Shown: piece by piece, positions 41,630-51,044 of the stretch | Position numbering within the stretch: the first letter of the stretch is position 1 | How the letters are laid out: each line of letters starts with the position of its first letter | The notes under the pieces: generated by a model | What the model saw: only the letters and a program-made list of their open reading frames with translations | Told to the model about the DNA's origin: nothing | The model's database searches: none | Assembly: GCA_951799405.1 (NCBI GenBank) | Contig: OX637338.1 | Coordinates: 2,046,001 to 2,110,000 of the forward strand | Direction: 5' to 3' | Source: Agapetus fuscipes | Lineage: Eukaryota; Arthropoda; Insecta; Trichoptera; Glossosomatidae | Length of the DNA stretch: 64,000 nt | Program-made: the position numbers and the translations under genes

Positions 41630-41720
41630 TTTTCGGGCCATGTAGCCGTGGTCTGGTTGATTTCTTCCGGACAGTTTCGCCCATTGCTCCGATGGGCATT
41701 ATCAGCGGTTGGCTAGTCGC
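41630..41720 (-). ncRNA. Hammerhead-like element g
   Basis: Best overall candidate, on the minus strand. Stem I CCG (41706-41708) pairs with CGG (41667-41669). The core is CTGATAA (one change from CUGANGA) plus an extra T, and stem II is six base pairs, GCCCAT (41692-41697) with ATGGGC (41679-41684). GAAAC (41674-41678) follows, then T, then GTC (41670-41672), the preferred cleavage triplet. Flanking CGTGGTCTGGTTG matches element e. Confidence 0.55.
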
Positions 41721-41730
41721 TGTGATCTTC

Positions 41731-41874
41731 TTACAGGAACTGGTGTTCTGGAAACAACGCTGGCCTTTTGATTTTTGTTTCCAGAATACCAGATCCTGTA
41801 AGATCTTCCTTTCTTCCGGGAGGAAGAAAGGAAGATCTTACAGGAGAAGAGAGGAAGGGATTCCTCTCTTCTCC
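41731..41874. repeat. Three consecutive overlapping hairpins
   Basis: 41731-41801: ~27-bp arms beginning TTACAGG. 41795-41844: 23-bp perfect arms (CCTGTAAGATCTTCC...) around GGGA. 41843-41874: 14-bp perfect arms (GGAGAAGAGAGGAA) around GGGA. Each hairpin shares its edge with the next. Confidence 0.85.
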
Positions 41875-41885
41875 TCCAAGTCACC

Positions 41886-42345
41886 GATCACAACTAGTTG
41901 TTCCACTCCTCGCTTGGACATCCTGGGCCGCCACTGGATCCTTTTCGGCCATTTGTCATGGTCCTGCCTTGCAACAAGACCAGCGTAGCGCCACTTTCAC
42001 CAATCTTCCTCCTCCAATCCTCTCCATGTTTGTTTATCGGCTGCTGTGTTCAGCCATCCTCTGCTTGCAGTTCTCTTGATTTCGTTCAGCCCTCCACGGT
42101 TTGACATTTTGGGCCACCAATGGATGATCCTTTTCGGCCACCTGGCATGGCCCTACCTTGCAACAACACCAGCCCAGCGCCACCTTAAGCAGGTCACTCG
42201 CTGTATGACATTAGTGACACCAGTGCGTCTACGGATCTCCTGGTTTGGAACTCTGTCTCTGAGGCTGATTCCCAGCATCCTACTTTCAATGGTTTTTTGG
42301 CACGTCCTAACTAAAAACGTAGTTTTTAGCAAGTTAAGCACGTAG
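41886..42345 (-). pseudogene. RTE-C C-terminal part, rearranged
   Basis: The minus strand reads LVRTCQKTIESRMLGISLRDRVPNQEIRRRTGVTNVIQRVTCLRWRWAGVVAR, then a degraded end. This MLGI.LRDR..N.EIRRRT...LRW.WAGH.AR block is characteristic of insect RTE reverse transcriptases. 41898-42000 repeats part of 42095-42200 (CTTTTCGGCCA...TTGCAACAA), so a partial tandem duplication is present. Confidence 0.75.
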
Positions 42346-42349
42346 TACG

Positions 42350-42650
42350 ACTCTCATTCATCTCTTCGCAGTCGATCTCAAAACTATGAGACCTTGGTGT
42401 TTTCATGACTCATTCCTTTGCCAAACTGTCCGTTTATGTAATGGTCTACTAGTACCTGTGTTCTCTTCCTAATTTAATCCAGTTTTATTCAAAACCAACA
42501 TCAATCACCACTTCCTTGCAACGCCTCACGACAGAAGCAAGAACTCAAGCAACACCTCTACAGTACCCTTCCAGGGTGACATAGGCCCCCAAGACTCTCA
42601 AGAATTGGGGAGCCTCCCGCACAGGATTCCTCAAAAAAGTCTGTTGGCGC
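42350..42650 (+). pseudogene. LINE-D C-terminus and 3'UTR
   Basis: AAAACTATGAGACCTTGGTG, TTTTCATGACTCATTCCTTT correspond to KTIRTWCFHDSF of the copy at 44035-44440. They are followed by TTATTCAAAACCAACATCAA and CCCGCACAGGATTCC. Frameshifts prevent continuous translation. Confidence 0.65.
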
Positions 42651-43200
42651 TATACTGAGTGAGCCATATGTGGATACTGGAAGCAAGCATGACTCAAATA
42701 CCCTACGTTTCATGTTAATTCACTTATCATTTGCTACTAACAGTAAGTAACCACTGACAACTTATCACTGACCACTGACCAGATGTCGCCTCGCTTTTAG
42801 CGGTCACAGAGGTTTCCATACTTCTCTTGGCAGTGTGGGAAACCGCGGCAATTATGCGAGCCTTTGTCGCACATAAATCATAAAATAATGCAGTGCGGCG
42901 AGCTGCAGTTTATTGTACGGGGCCCATCAGCGCCCGGCCGGACCGTGGTCCACAGCTGAAGCGCGGATCATCTTCGGGTTACACAATCTCGGGGATAAAT
43001 TAATTGCGGTGAAGAATATTTATTAGCTTCCCAGGTCACGTTTCTGTGTTTATGTACACGCAGTTCTTCATTCACAAGTCACAATTACAGATGTGTATCA
43101 AAACAGAAAATTCAAGTCACATAAAACCATAGGTGGCTTTCTAGGTTTTTTTAGAAAAATTTATAAATCGATACAATTACTTGGCTTGTAGATACGTATA
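42651..43200. other. Low-repeat, GC-richer island
   Basis: 42780-43060 is complex and single-copy in this window (GTCGCCTCGCTTTTAGCGG, GGGAAACCGCGGCAATTATG, GCGCCCGGCCGGACCGTGG). It lacks stop-free frames of note. Candidate regulatory DNA. Confidence 0.3.
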
Positions 43201-43201
43201 A

Positions 43202-43378
43202 GAATAACCACCCTTACTGTAAAAAAATGGTTCACTTTGCCAATGTGGGTGACAGGATTTTGAAATGAAAAGAGATACCTTGACTTATAGTTTAGTATGA
43301 GGCTGATCATACACACGCTGTAAGAAAATGGTTCACTTTGACAATGTCACCCCTGTTGTGCGGAAGGTTGACAAATGA
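43202..43378 (+). repeat. T module 5' fragments
   Basis: Two stubs of the module's first part (43202-43252 and 43277-43378) in tandem. Confidence 0.65.
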
Positions 43379-43489
43379 TTTATTTCTAGAGCGACTTCAC
43401 AGACTTTATGATTAAGTCACACAGACAAGCATAACATACAATTACATATTCTGTATGGTTAGTGTATTAATACTGTGAAAATTCATTTT

Positions 43490-43752
43490 GATTGAATTCT
43501 ATTAAACTTTATTTAATTTTAAAAATTCTAATAAAACAACGTTTTATTTTCACAATTATAATTTAATTGTTATTAATATTTACTAACGTTTTCGATCATG
43601 TCGATCATCTACAGGTACGATTTTTTTTATGCTTACGTGAAGATGATAAATATGATCGAAAACGTTAGTAAATATTAATTAAAGTTTAATTAATATAATT
43701 TTGAAAATAAAACAGTGTTTTAATATATTTTTTAAAGCTTCATAGAATTCAA
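43490..43752. ncRNA. Palindromic element with two inverted hammerhead-like motifs (h, i)
   Basis: Outer ends are inverted (TTGAATTCTAT and ATAGAATTCAA). Motif h on the minus strand (43581-43617): TAC/GTA stem I, core CTGTAGA, extra T, GATC/GATC stem II, GAAA, A-CG-T, U, A. Motif i on the plus strand (43633-43671): TTAC/GTAA stem I, core GTGAAGA, extra T, GAT/ATC, GAAA, A-CG-T, U, A. Each core has one disabling change. Confidence 0.5.
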
Positions 43753-43759
43753 CTACATA

Positions 43760-44034
43760 AATTCGTAGCATTCTGTATGCCATAAAAATTTAATCGAGAG
43801 CACATCTTTCTTTCTGAACACGTCCAGCTTTAGTTCTACTGCAGATGATATATATTTATACATTGAGACGCCAGCTAGCTGACGAGCTGACACATCTGAG
43901 TTACGCTCCTGTCAGCCAGGATCTCTGCTGGTCCACTCAGCAGGCAGCCTTAGATGGAGAAGGCGATCAGCGCCACCTCCGTTTACAACCATCATGAGTA
44001 ACAGATCCTTGCTCGTAGACCAAAACATTAGACC
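43760..44034. other. No recognisable feature
   Basis: Moderate complexity. The tail of LINE-D may begin near 44035. Confidence 0.3.
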
Positions 44035-44440
44035 GGTTATCTTTTTTAAGGAAACCTGTGCGAGAGACTCCCTAGATTTCAGAGATTTGCTGTTGTGTCG
44101 CAGAGGTGTTGGTGATGTGGCGGTTGATGTCATGATCTTTTGCAGCAGGGCTGTTAGCAGCGTAGTTGCGTGTTGTTTTTGTTTTGAGACACTGAAAGGA
44201 AGTGGCGATTGATATTGGTTTTGAATAGGAGGTTAAATTGAGATGGGAACACAGATACCGGTAACTTTTTCCATAAGCGAGCAGTTGGGCAAAGGAATGA
44301 GTCGTGAAAACACCAAGTTCTTATAGTTTTGATACCGACTGCAAAGTGATAAATTTGAGCCGTTCTACGGGTTGCCCTTGTTGTGACGAGAGGAAGAGGT
44401 ATAAGTGAGGATATATTATGTACCATTGTACCATTATAGT
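44035..44440 (-). pseudogene. LINE-D C-terminus and 3'UTR
   Basis: Minus-strand open frame: SSLIPLPLVTTRATRRTAQIYHFAVGIKTIRTWCFHDSFLCPTARLWKKLPVSVFPSQFNLLFKTNINRHFLSV. The FHDSFLCPTARLWKKLP.SVFP..FNL..FK..INRHFL pattern is the usual final segment of many insect LINE polymerases. The 3'UTR (44035-44170) defines the repeat seen at 12.1, 47.2, 50.6 and 54.0 kb. Confidence 0.78.
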
Positions 44441-44492
44441 ACCTATAGAAGATATCGAAACATCAAATTTTATACTATCTTCTGCTACACGT

Positions 44493-44600
44493 TTCCTTAA
44501 CTGATAAGTTGGCATGAGGCTGAACCCTCATGCTGTAAAAACTCAGTTCACTTTTGACAATACCACACGGTTTCAGGAAAAAGCGGCAGCAGTTGCCGCT
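44493..44600 (+). repeat. T module 5' fragment, old
   Basis: TTCCTTAACTGATAAGTTGGC, ATGAGGCTGAACCCTCATGC, with insertions. M2 sequence follows at 44690. Confidence 0.65.
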
Positions 44601-44689
44601 TTTATTCATGCAGCTGAAATTGATTTTACAAATATTAAAAACAACTACGTTTACGGCAACTACAACCACTTTACGTTTATTTTCTTAAC

Positions 44690-44796
44690 TCAGATTGTGT
44701 AGAATGTGATTCTTAAGACAATTTCATCTGAATATCAGATTTTATGTAATCAAAACGAAAATTAGCCAAACAAGCACTAGTAGGACGACTTATCAA
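44690..44796. repeat. M2 right half
   Basis: CTCAGATTGTGTAGAATGTG, CTTAAGACAATTTCATCTG and the end CCAAACAAGCACTAGTAGGACG. A second M2-like end is at 44930-44950 (CCAAACAAATACTGGGGGGACG). Confidence 0.65.
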
Positions 44797-44799
44797 GGG

Positions 44800-45474
44800 T
44801 TTTTCATAGTAACTTAACCATAAGAAATAACTTCTAACAGTGATACTCACATTTTTTTTTATCCATGGCGGCTGATCTACAGATCATCGTTTATTTGCAT
44901 GTAAAATTAAATGAAATGTTCGACAAGCCAAACAAATACTGGGGGGACGTTTTATCGACCGTACTATATTCACGTCTTGGGAAAGGTCGATCGTACAACG
45001 AGACTGTCAAATACTGAGGTTATCCTTTGCTAAACGTCATGCCGCGAAATAACGACCAGTCAATACAACTTAATTGACGCATACATTTTTTTCATAGGTA
45101 TATCAGTTGTGTTCTAGCTGGTTGACGCCCCGCGGAGCCTACAGCAATGTATGTGATCTTGTCGCTAGAGTGCCATGGTATAAATTAAGTCATGTGGAAG
45201 GCCATGGCTCAGCGGCCGACGCCATAAATTAGAAACACAATACTCGGTTTGTGTGATATCTGGAAATTTCCCACATTGCGAATGATGGAGGCTTGACTTA
45301 TATATGAATAGATGCCTGTTCAAGTAAATAAGTCAAAAATTATTAAATGCCAAATAAATCTTACATAAATAGGTCAAAAATATGCTCTTGCCGTAAGAAA
45401 ATGAGCGAATAAATTTGATTAAAATTCAGTAGCAAATGTTTACAAGAGTGACAGTAATTTTAAAAAGGTCTACG
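44800..45474. other. Low-repeat interval
   Basis: 45110-45290 is complex single-copy sequence (GACGCCCCGCGGAGCCTAC, GCTCAGCGGCCGACGCCATAA). No gene is supported. Confidence 0.3.
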
Positions 45475-45800
45475 CTACTCTACTAAGCTACACATATAGT
45501 GTAACTTCGTGCTGCGTTTTTCCTGAAGGAATCGCATGTGGCTGGTGGAACCTATTTACTTTTAACAGGTAAGGGGGCCGGTTGTACGCCAACTAGTTGA
45601 TGTGGAGGTTTTCCAGCTCTCGAGGGTGCTGGTACTCATTTCTTGTGAAGGCTGAGTAAGCTTTGCCGGTTTTTAATTTTGGGTGTGAAATAAACCGTAA
45701 TGAGAAATCATTTCTGATATCTTCAGTGGGATTCGATCCCGAGCTCTCGGAATGGAATGCAAGCACTTTAGCAACTGAACTATCGACCGGACTGCATTTT
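45475..45800 (-). repeat. SINE-A, full length
   Basis: Minus-strand copy. A box GGTCGATAGTTCAGTTGC, B box GGGATCGAATCCC, body, tail TTACACTATATGTGTAGC. Confidence 0.85.
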
Positions 45801-46872
45801 CTGAATAGTGAAAATGATTGACGGTTATTTTGGAATCGGGTAAGTTTTGATAAATGACGTCACATTTTTATTGTCCTTGGAATGTGTTCGGAGTCTACAT
45901 ACTCTCTAAAATCTAAATGCTTCAATCGCATATCAAAAAAATACTAATGTATGTTTGTATCTTGCATTTTCAATTTTCATACAACCGTTTTGATCGGTCT
46001 TGAGATGGCTTTAAAAAAAATTTTTTTTTTTTTTTGGTTTTGTTTTTAATGAACCTTATATCTTTTCAAACATCAGTCAGTAAAGTTGACCACAAAGCCA
46101 CTACAAAAAAAAAGCATTTGTAATTTTTAATTGTTAAATTGAATTCTAAAATTAGATGTTAATATTTATTATACATGTTAACATTATAGTATCAAGCTTG
46201 TTAGGACCACCCATTGTCAAAATTATGTTTAATAAAATAAAAGATTAATCAAACACCTACGAAATAACAAGTACAATGAAATATTAACGAGTTAATAATT
46301 AAATTAAATCTAAACAGCCAGTAAAAGACAGATAAAAAGTGACGAGTGTGGTCTATTTATTTTTAAAAAAATCCAGTAAATTACAAATAATTTTATTATA
46401 AATATTTCCTTGTAATTATTCACGGCAGGATGTTTATTTAATTATCCTGGTTTTTACAATCGTAATCAAGAATACTGATAAGACTGGTTTTAGCAGACCA
46501 CCGGGATTCACCGTTTACTTAAATATTGATTTTTTCATAAATTAGAAAATTCATTATTTTCTGATTAGTTAGCGTCGTGTGCGGTAAAACAAAATCCTTA
46601 GTCATGTATTATCGTTAGAATTTGTCAATGGAGATTATTAATTGGTCACAATTTTTAATCAGCTGGTCGTAATTATTTCTTATTTGGAATAAACATAATT
46701 CAAAACGAATGCCATGGGCTCTTCGTGATTCTGCATGATGGACCATCATTGCCCGGTTAATTAGCAATCAAATCATTAAAAAACGATATTTTTAAATCAT
46801 GTATTTACCCAACATAAAAAAAGACTATCATTTTAACCTACTCATTTTTTTGGATATGATGGCAAGCTGTTC
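45801..46872. other. AT-rich gene-poor stretch
   Basis: Over 1 kb with no repeat family found. 46560-46800 has a dense set of TAAT/ATTA words and GCCATGGGCTCTTCGTGATT with CATCATTGCCCGGTTAATTAG. Possibly conserved non-coding DNA; unproven. Confidence 0.35.
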
Positions 46873-46925
46873 CTGGAATTGTAGGTTGGTATGAGGCTGA
46901 CCACGCATACTGTAAAAACTATCTT
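46873..46925 (+). repeat. T module 5' stub
   Basis: GTAGGTTGGTATGAGGCTGACCACGCATACTGTAAAAACT-like start only, followed by T-rich DNA. Confidence 0.6.
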
Positions 46926-46929
46926 TTTT

Positions 46930-47335
46930 TTTTTTTATTCTTCACGCTACCCGTGATCCAGCGACAATCCCACAATGAGTGCCACCCGAGGTATGCTACT
47001 AGCTTCAGTAACATCGAACCACTTACTTTTAGAGTCATAAGCACGCCTCGGAAATAGAGGTTATTGGTTTGTCGTGCCGTTGCTTTTACATCACGACAAG
47101 GCCTTCCGCGCTTAAGAAAATGTTTTTTTAAGGGACCCTGTGCGGGAGACTCCCTAGATTTAAGAGATTCTAGTGGTCATGAAACTTGTTGTAGTACCAC
47201 AGAGATGGTATTGATGCGGCGGTTGATGTCCTGATCCTTTGTAACAGGGCTGTTAGCTGTGTAGTGTTGTACTGTGGGTTCTTCTGACCTATACATACAG
47301 AACGAGTATGAGGAGGATTCGAGCATATATCCACT
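46930..47335. repeat. Repeat also at 57.85-58.08 kb, split by LINE-D 3'UTR
   Basis: 46995-47130 (AGCTTCAGTAACATCGAACC, TCGTGCCGTTGCTTT) and 47270-47335 (TGTGGGTTCTTCTGACC, ATACATACAGAACG) match 57845-58080 in order. 47120-47265 is LINE-D 3'UTR on the minus strand (GACTCCCTAGATTTAAGAG, GGGCTGTTAGCTGTGTAG). The family of the host repeat is unknown. Confidence 0.6.
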
Positions 47336-47369
47336 TTTTTGTTTGACATCAATGAATGGTGTCTATAAT

Positions 47370-47577
47370 ATAAGTTGCAATAAGATATATTTTATTTAAT
47401 ATTCACATTAAATGCATGCCCACAAACAGTCTCGTGTACAAATGCTGCATGTGTAGGTTCTTACAAATAAAAATGCAAACCTCACATGAACATAAATCCT
47501 ACAACTTTTGCCAACCTTCCCTAAAATATGGGTGGCATTGGCAAAGTGAACCATTTTCTACAGTATGGGTGGTCATT
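47370..47577 (-). repeat. T module, 5'-truncated
   Basis: Minus-strand copy from the tail to GTATGGGTGGTCA. Confidence 0.75.
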
Positions 47578-47580
47578 TTT

Positions 47581-47740
47581 CTAAATCTAAATCTAAGTTG
47601 CAAATATATGTATCATTTGAGATGCATATTAAATGCATTCCCACAAGCAGACACGCATAATTTCGCGCTCACACATGCCGCAAGTCCTACAATATAAAAA
47701 CCCAATCTCAAATGAACATAAGCCCTGCAACTCTACCCTA
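47581..47740 (-). repeat. T module, 5'-truncated
   Basis: Second minus-strand copy directly behind the first, tail TTAGATTTAGA, ending at CCCTGCAACTCT. Confidence 0.78.
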
Positions 47741-47744
47741 CTTT

Positions 47745-48030
47745 TTTAATTTTTCGTTTAGATCAAAGCCTCAAATTGATTGTACAATTTTCAAATATAT
47801 CTGCCTTGCGTGGGTATGAATTTTCTTGAAATCTCAAGGAATAGAGACATCAGCTGTCGCAGATAAATTTGCAGTCAGCAGTCCGTGTCTGTCAACCGGT
47901 GATCGGAATATATCTCCCCTTAATACGTCTCGGTTGCATTTATACAATACAAAATCACTGCACTCCAATATAAACTATAACTAAACTAAAGCCCGGCATC
48001 TAGTGAGCGTATAAGTTTCAAATCATTTTT
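47745..48030. other. No recognisable feature
   Basis: AT-rich, no family match. Confidence 0.3.
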
Positions 48031-48146
48031 AGTGGTTGCTTAATAGAACGACACAGTGATAAAACGTCACAGTGATAGAACGATACATGACAGAACGACA
48101 CGTGATATAACGACACATAACATAACGGCATAGTGACAAAACGACC

Positions 48147-48420
48147 ACTACGTTCTGCCCTCACTGCTGTCAACAAGGTCATAGTGCCCAAAAGAGCGAA
48201 CACATCAAATTTTGCAGACAGGATCTTTGCGGTGGCCGGGCCGGTCGCCTGGAAAAATTTGCCCGTCGGTGTTCGCGCGAACCAGCCTACCACCACCTTC
48301 AGAAAGGGACTGAAGACACTGCTTTTCTCCAGAAGCCATGGCGCCCTTGATATGATCCTGGACCATTAAATGGCGCCACAGGAAAGAAATCATCCATCAT
48401 CCATCATCGTCATCATCATC
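48147..48420 (+). pseudogene. CR1/L2-like LINE C-terminus inside the foldback
   Basis: Reads RSALTAVNKVIVPKRANTSNFADRIFAVAGPVAWKNLPVGVRANQPTTTFRKGLKTLLFSRSHGALDMILDH, stop, then ATGGCGCCACAGGAAAGAAATCATCC and CATCAT-type repeats. The AGP.AWKNLP.GVR...F.KGLKT.LF pattern is the usual LINE end. Confidence 0.75.
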
Positions 48421-48589
48421 ATGACAGAACTTCGTTTTTAGTGGTTCCATGATAGAACGACACATGCCAGAATGACACAAGGCATAGCCACACATGACAA
48501 AACATCACTATGACAGAATAACACATGACAAAACATCCTAGGAAAGAACATCGAAATGACAAACATCAGTTTTTGGAGTAAACACAGTG

Positions 48590-48775
48590 TTTGGAGAGAG
48601 TGCATTTTCAGCTGCTGTTCCTCTGGCCTGGAACTGCTGCATCATGTAAGAGAGCTGGTAGACCATGTAAAGTTCCGAAATGCACTGAAGACAAGCAAAT
48701 TTCTCGCATCACATGCACAAGCGCCCTTGAAGTGTCTACATCACGAAACGGCGCTATAAAGAAATCACCAACTCA
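48590..48775 (+). pseudogene. CR1/L2-like LINE 3' end fragment
   Basis: VKFRNALKTSKFLASHAQ then AAGCGCCCTTGAAGTGTCTA, CGAAACGGCGCTATAAAGAAATCA. The 3' end resembles both 34860-34940 and 26330-26370. Confidence 0.65.
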
Positions 48776-48962
48776 GTATCAAAGCATCATACACATACCA
48801 AGAGCATGTGTTTTCATTTGCCGTTTATGGTATGTTCTGTTTTAGGTAGGTATGTGATGTTTTGTCATTATGTTGATTTGTCATAGTGTTGTTTTTTCGT
48901 TTGTTGTCCTGTCATGCGTCGTTATGTCATGTGACGTTTTGTTAATGGCCCGTTCTAAACTC

Positions 48963-49332
48963 TTACCATTTTAAGTAAACTCTGTAGAAAAGTTTAAACT
49001 TGATTTTATAGTTAACGTGGAGGTAGTTTATTTCTCTATACGTCTATGGGAAATTTTCTCGTTTGAACCATTCACTGACTCCGCCCATGGCCCCGGGCAC
49101 CACATGCGGAACTGTGCGTCCGTAAAGACGTGTTCAAGTCATGACTAAAACATATTTTCGTATGCAGCATGGTATTAATTATTCATTAGTGCAGGTTTAT
49201 GAATAATGCTCTAATGATAACAAAGAAACGAAATAAGTGATTGAAGACAATTAAAAGTAAATGATTTTTTGTCCATATTTCTATTCATTATCCCTAATAT
49301 GAGTTGTTATATTTTATTTATGGGATGCTAAG
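48963..49332. other. No recognisable feature
   Basis: Includes short complex sequence at 49070-49130. Otherwise AT-rich. Confidence 0.3.
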
Positions 49333-50205
49333 TGAAGATTAAAAGAAAAGATGGTTTGGGCATATGGAGAGAATGAATGATGAAAGATTGACGAAGAAAG
49401 TATATTTGCAAGAATAGATGGATGTCGTGGTAGAGGAAGACCGAGAAAGGTATGGATGGACCAAATTTCCGAAAAAGCGAATGAATGGGATATCCAGAGT
49501 CATAATAAAAGGAGAGCTTGTATGAAAAAGGTTATGACTCTGGATGAAATGAAAGAAGGATGTAAGGACCGAAAAAAATGGCGGCTGATCTGTAATGTAG
49601 GCTGCTAAGGCCAAGAATCAATTATAATTTTTATAGATGTTTTGTAGATTTTTTAGTGTTTGTTTGTATAATTGGATGTAATTAATTGCTTGTATTCCTT
49701 GACTTATAGGTTCGTATGAGGCTGACCACCCATACTGTAAAAAATGGTTCACTTTACCAATGTCACCCCTGTTTCAGGGAAGGCCGGCAAGAGTTGCAGG
49801 GCTTATGCTCATTTAAGATTGGGTTTTTATATTGTAAGTCCACATGCGGCATGTGTTAGCGCTATCTTATACATCGCTCCCCCAGTTCTTGTTTATCGTA
49901 TACGCCAACCTTGTCAAATGTGACTTTTCCATGCAGTTGTCTTATGAATCAAATTCTACACAATCTGAGCTAAGAAAAACCGTAAAACTCGATAATGTGA
50001 GAGTTCTTTTAAATATTTTTAAATAAATTTCTTGTTTTCATAAGACACATTGGTCCAGTACACATGCAAACATTGCTCATGTAAAATTTTCTCAATGGCG
50101 TATACGATAAACAAGAACTAAGGCAGCGACATGTCTGCTTGTGGGGATGCTTTTAATATGAATCTTAAATAATACATATCTTTGCAGCTTAGATTTAGAT
50201 TTAGA
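49333..50205 (+). mobile_element. RTE-A, 5'-truncated, split by an M1 MITE
   Basis: The coding part (49333-49610) gives a frameshifted WFGHMERMNDERLTKKVY...DGCRGRGRPRKVWMDQISE...KKVMTLDEMK-GCKDRKKW. Its 3'UTR runs into a T module (49696 on) interrupted at 49875-50128 and finished at 50205. Confidence 0.87.
49875..50128. mobile_element. M1 MITE with 4-bp target duplication, in a T module
   Basis: 254 bp, ends CGCTCCCCCAGTTCTTGTTT and ACAAGAACTAAGGCAGCG. ACAT on both sides (49871-49874 and 50129-50132). Removing the element and one ACAT restores the T-module order. It is in the opposite internal orientation to the copy at 11725. Confidence 0.9.
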
Positions 50206-50284
50206 TCACACAATATGTATATGCCTTTTCTCTAGCTACTCGGCCGTATAACACCACACTTTTGTTGTATATCGATTTTTTTTT

Positions 50285-50535
50285 GAGTCTACTCATACAC
50301 AAAATGGACCGGTCCGTAGTCCGTAGTGGCAACACTTCGGACTCGTAAATGGAAGGTTGTGGATTCTAATCCTGGCGGAGCACAAAAATATACCATTTAT
50401 ATTTCGAATGTGCTCTTCGCTGGGTTGAAAAATTCATAAACCTTTACCAATGACCGGTCACCAAAGGTCCATCCAGCCTTACAGCAATTGGGTCTTGCTT
50501 GAGTATTGGCGCTTTGTAGCGACTACCAAGCTCGT
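50285..50535 (+). repeat. SINE-B, 3'-truncated
   Basis: tRNA-like head (GTCCGTAGTGGCAACACTT, GGATTCTAATCCTGGC) through the body to CGACTACCAAGCTCGT. LINE-D 3'UTR follows. Confidence 0.8.
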
Positions 50536-50640
50536 ACACCTCTGCGGCACTACAACAAGTGTCATAGACCCCTAGAGTCTTTAGAGTCTAGGGAGTCTCC
50601 CGCACAGGATTTCTTAAAAAAAATTTAAAAAAATATCGTT
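50536..50640 (+). repeat. LINE-D 3'UTR fragment
   Basis: ACCTCTGCGGCACTACAACA, CATAGACCCCTAGAGTC, GGGAGTCTCCCGCACAGGAT. Confidence 0.65.
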
Positions 50641-51044
50641 ATGGGTCTTGTGAACGCGTCTTTAGCTGCACTGTCTATAGGTAATAGGTAATTTGAGCGA
50701 CACCTAGCGTTATTCGTTATTCCTGTCTGCCCAAATAGCATACATTTGTAGCGTTGGCCTGTCCATATCTCGCTAAGTACCGGGGAAGCGCGCGCGCTAA
50801 GAGCCCCAATCAAGAATTCTCCACGGTCGCGAGTCGTGGGCAAATGCGCGCGAATACTGCTGAAAACGAATGAGAAATTGGCGGGATTATGACCACTAAA
50901 GCGCTGCCGCAACTCGCATAGTGATTACCTGCTTTCGCACAATGCCATATCAGCTATTGTTTAAGGCGAATTTTGTGCGCACGTTTCCTACTAACCCACT
51001 TTGTGAATGTTTTCTTGTTATGGCATTGATATATCGCAATAATG
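50641..51044. other. GC-richer low-repeat island
   Basis: 50690-50960 is single-copy here (CTGTCCATATCTCGCTAAGT, GGAAGCGCGCGCGCTAAGAG, GAGAAATTGGCGGGATTATG). The contrast with the flanking AT-rich repeats could mark host regulatory or promoter DNA. Confidence 0.3.

Larger units (their letters stand above)
48032..48962. mobile_element. Foldback element with 15-16-bp tandem arms, with LINE inserts
   Basis: Left-type arrays at 48045-48146 (ACAGTGATAAAACGTC, ACATGACAGAACGAC units) and 48441-48562, the latter opening GTGGTTCCATGATAGAACGACAC. The inverted array at 48812-48962 (GTGATGTTTTGTCAT, CGTTATGTCATGTGACG) closes it. LINE C-termini at 48147-48420 and 48590-48775 lie between. Confidence 0.72.

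Noticed and set aside
41692..41988. 98-residue ORF with Lys/Arg-rich repeats
   Set aside because: It translates the chained palindromes and the antisense of an RTE remnant.
48045..48146. CRISPR array
   Set aside because: Units are 15-16 bp with no unique spacers, degenerate, arranged as inverted arms, and the DNA is eukaryotic.
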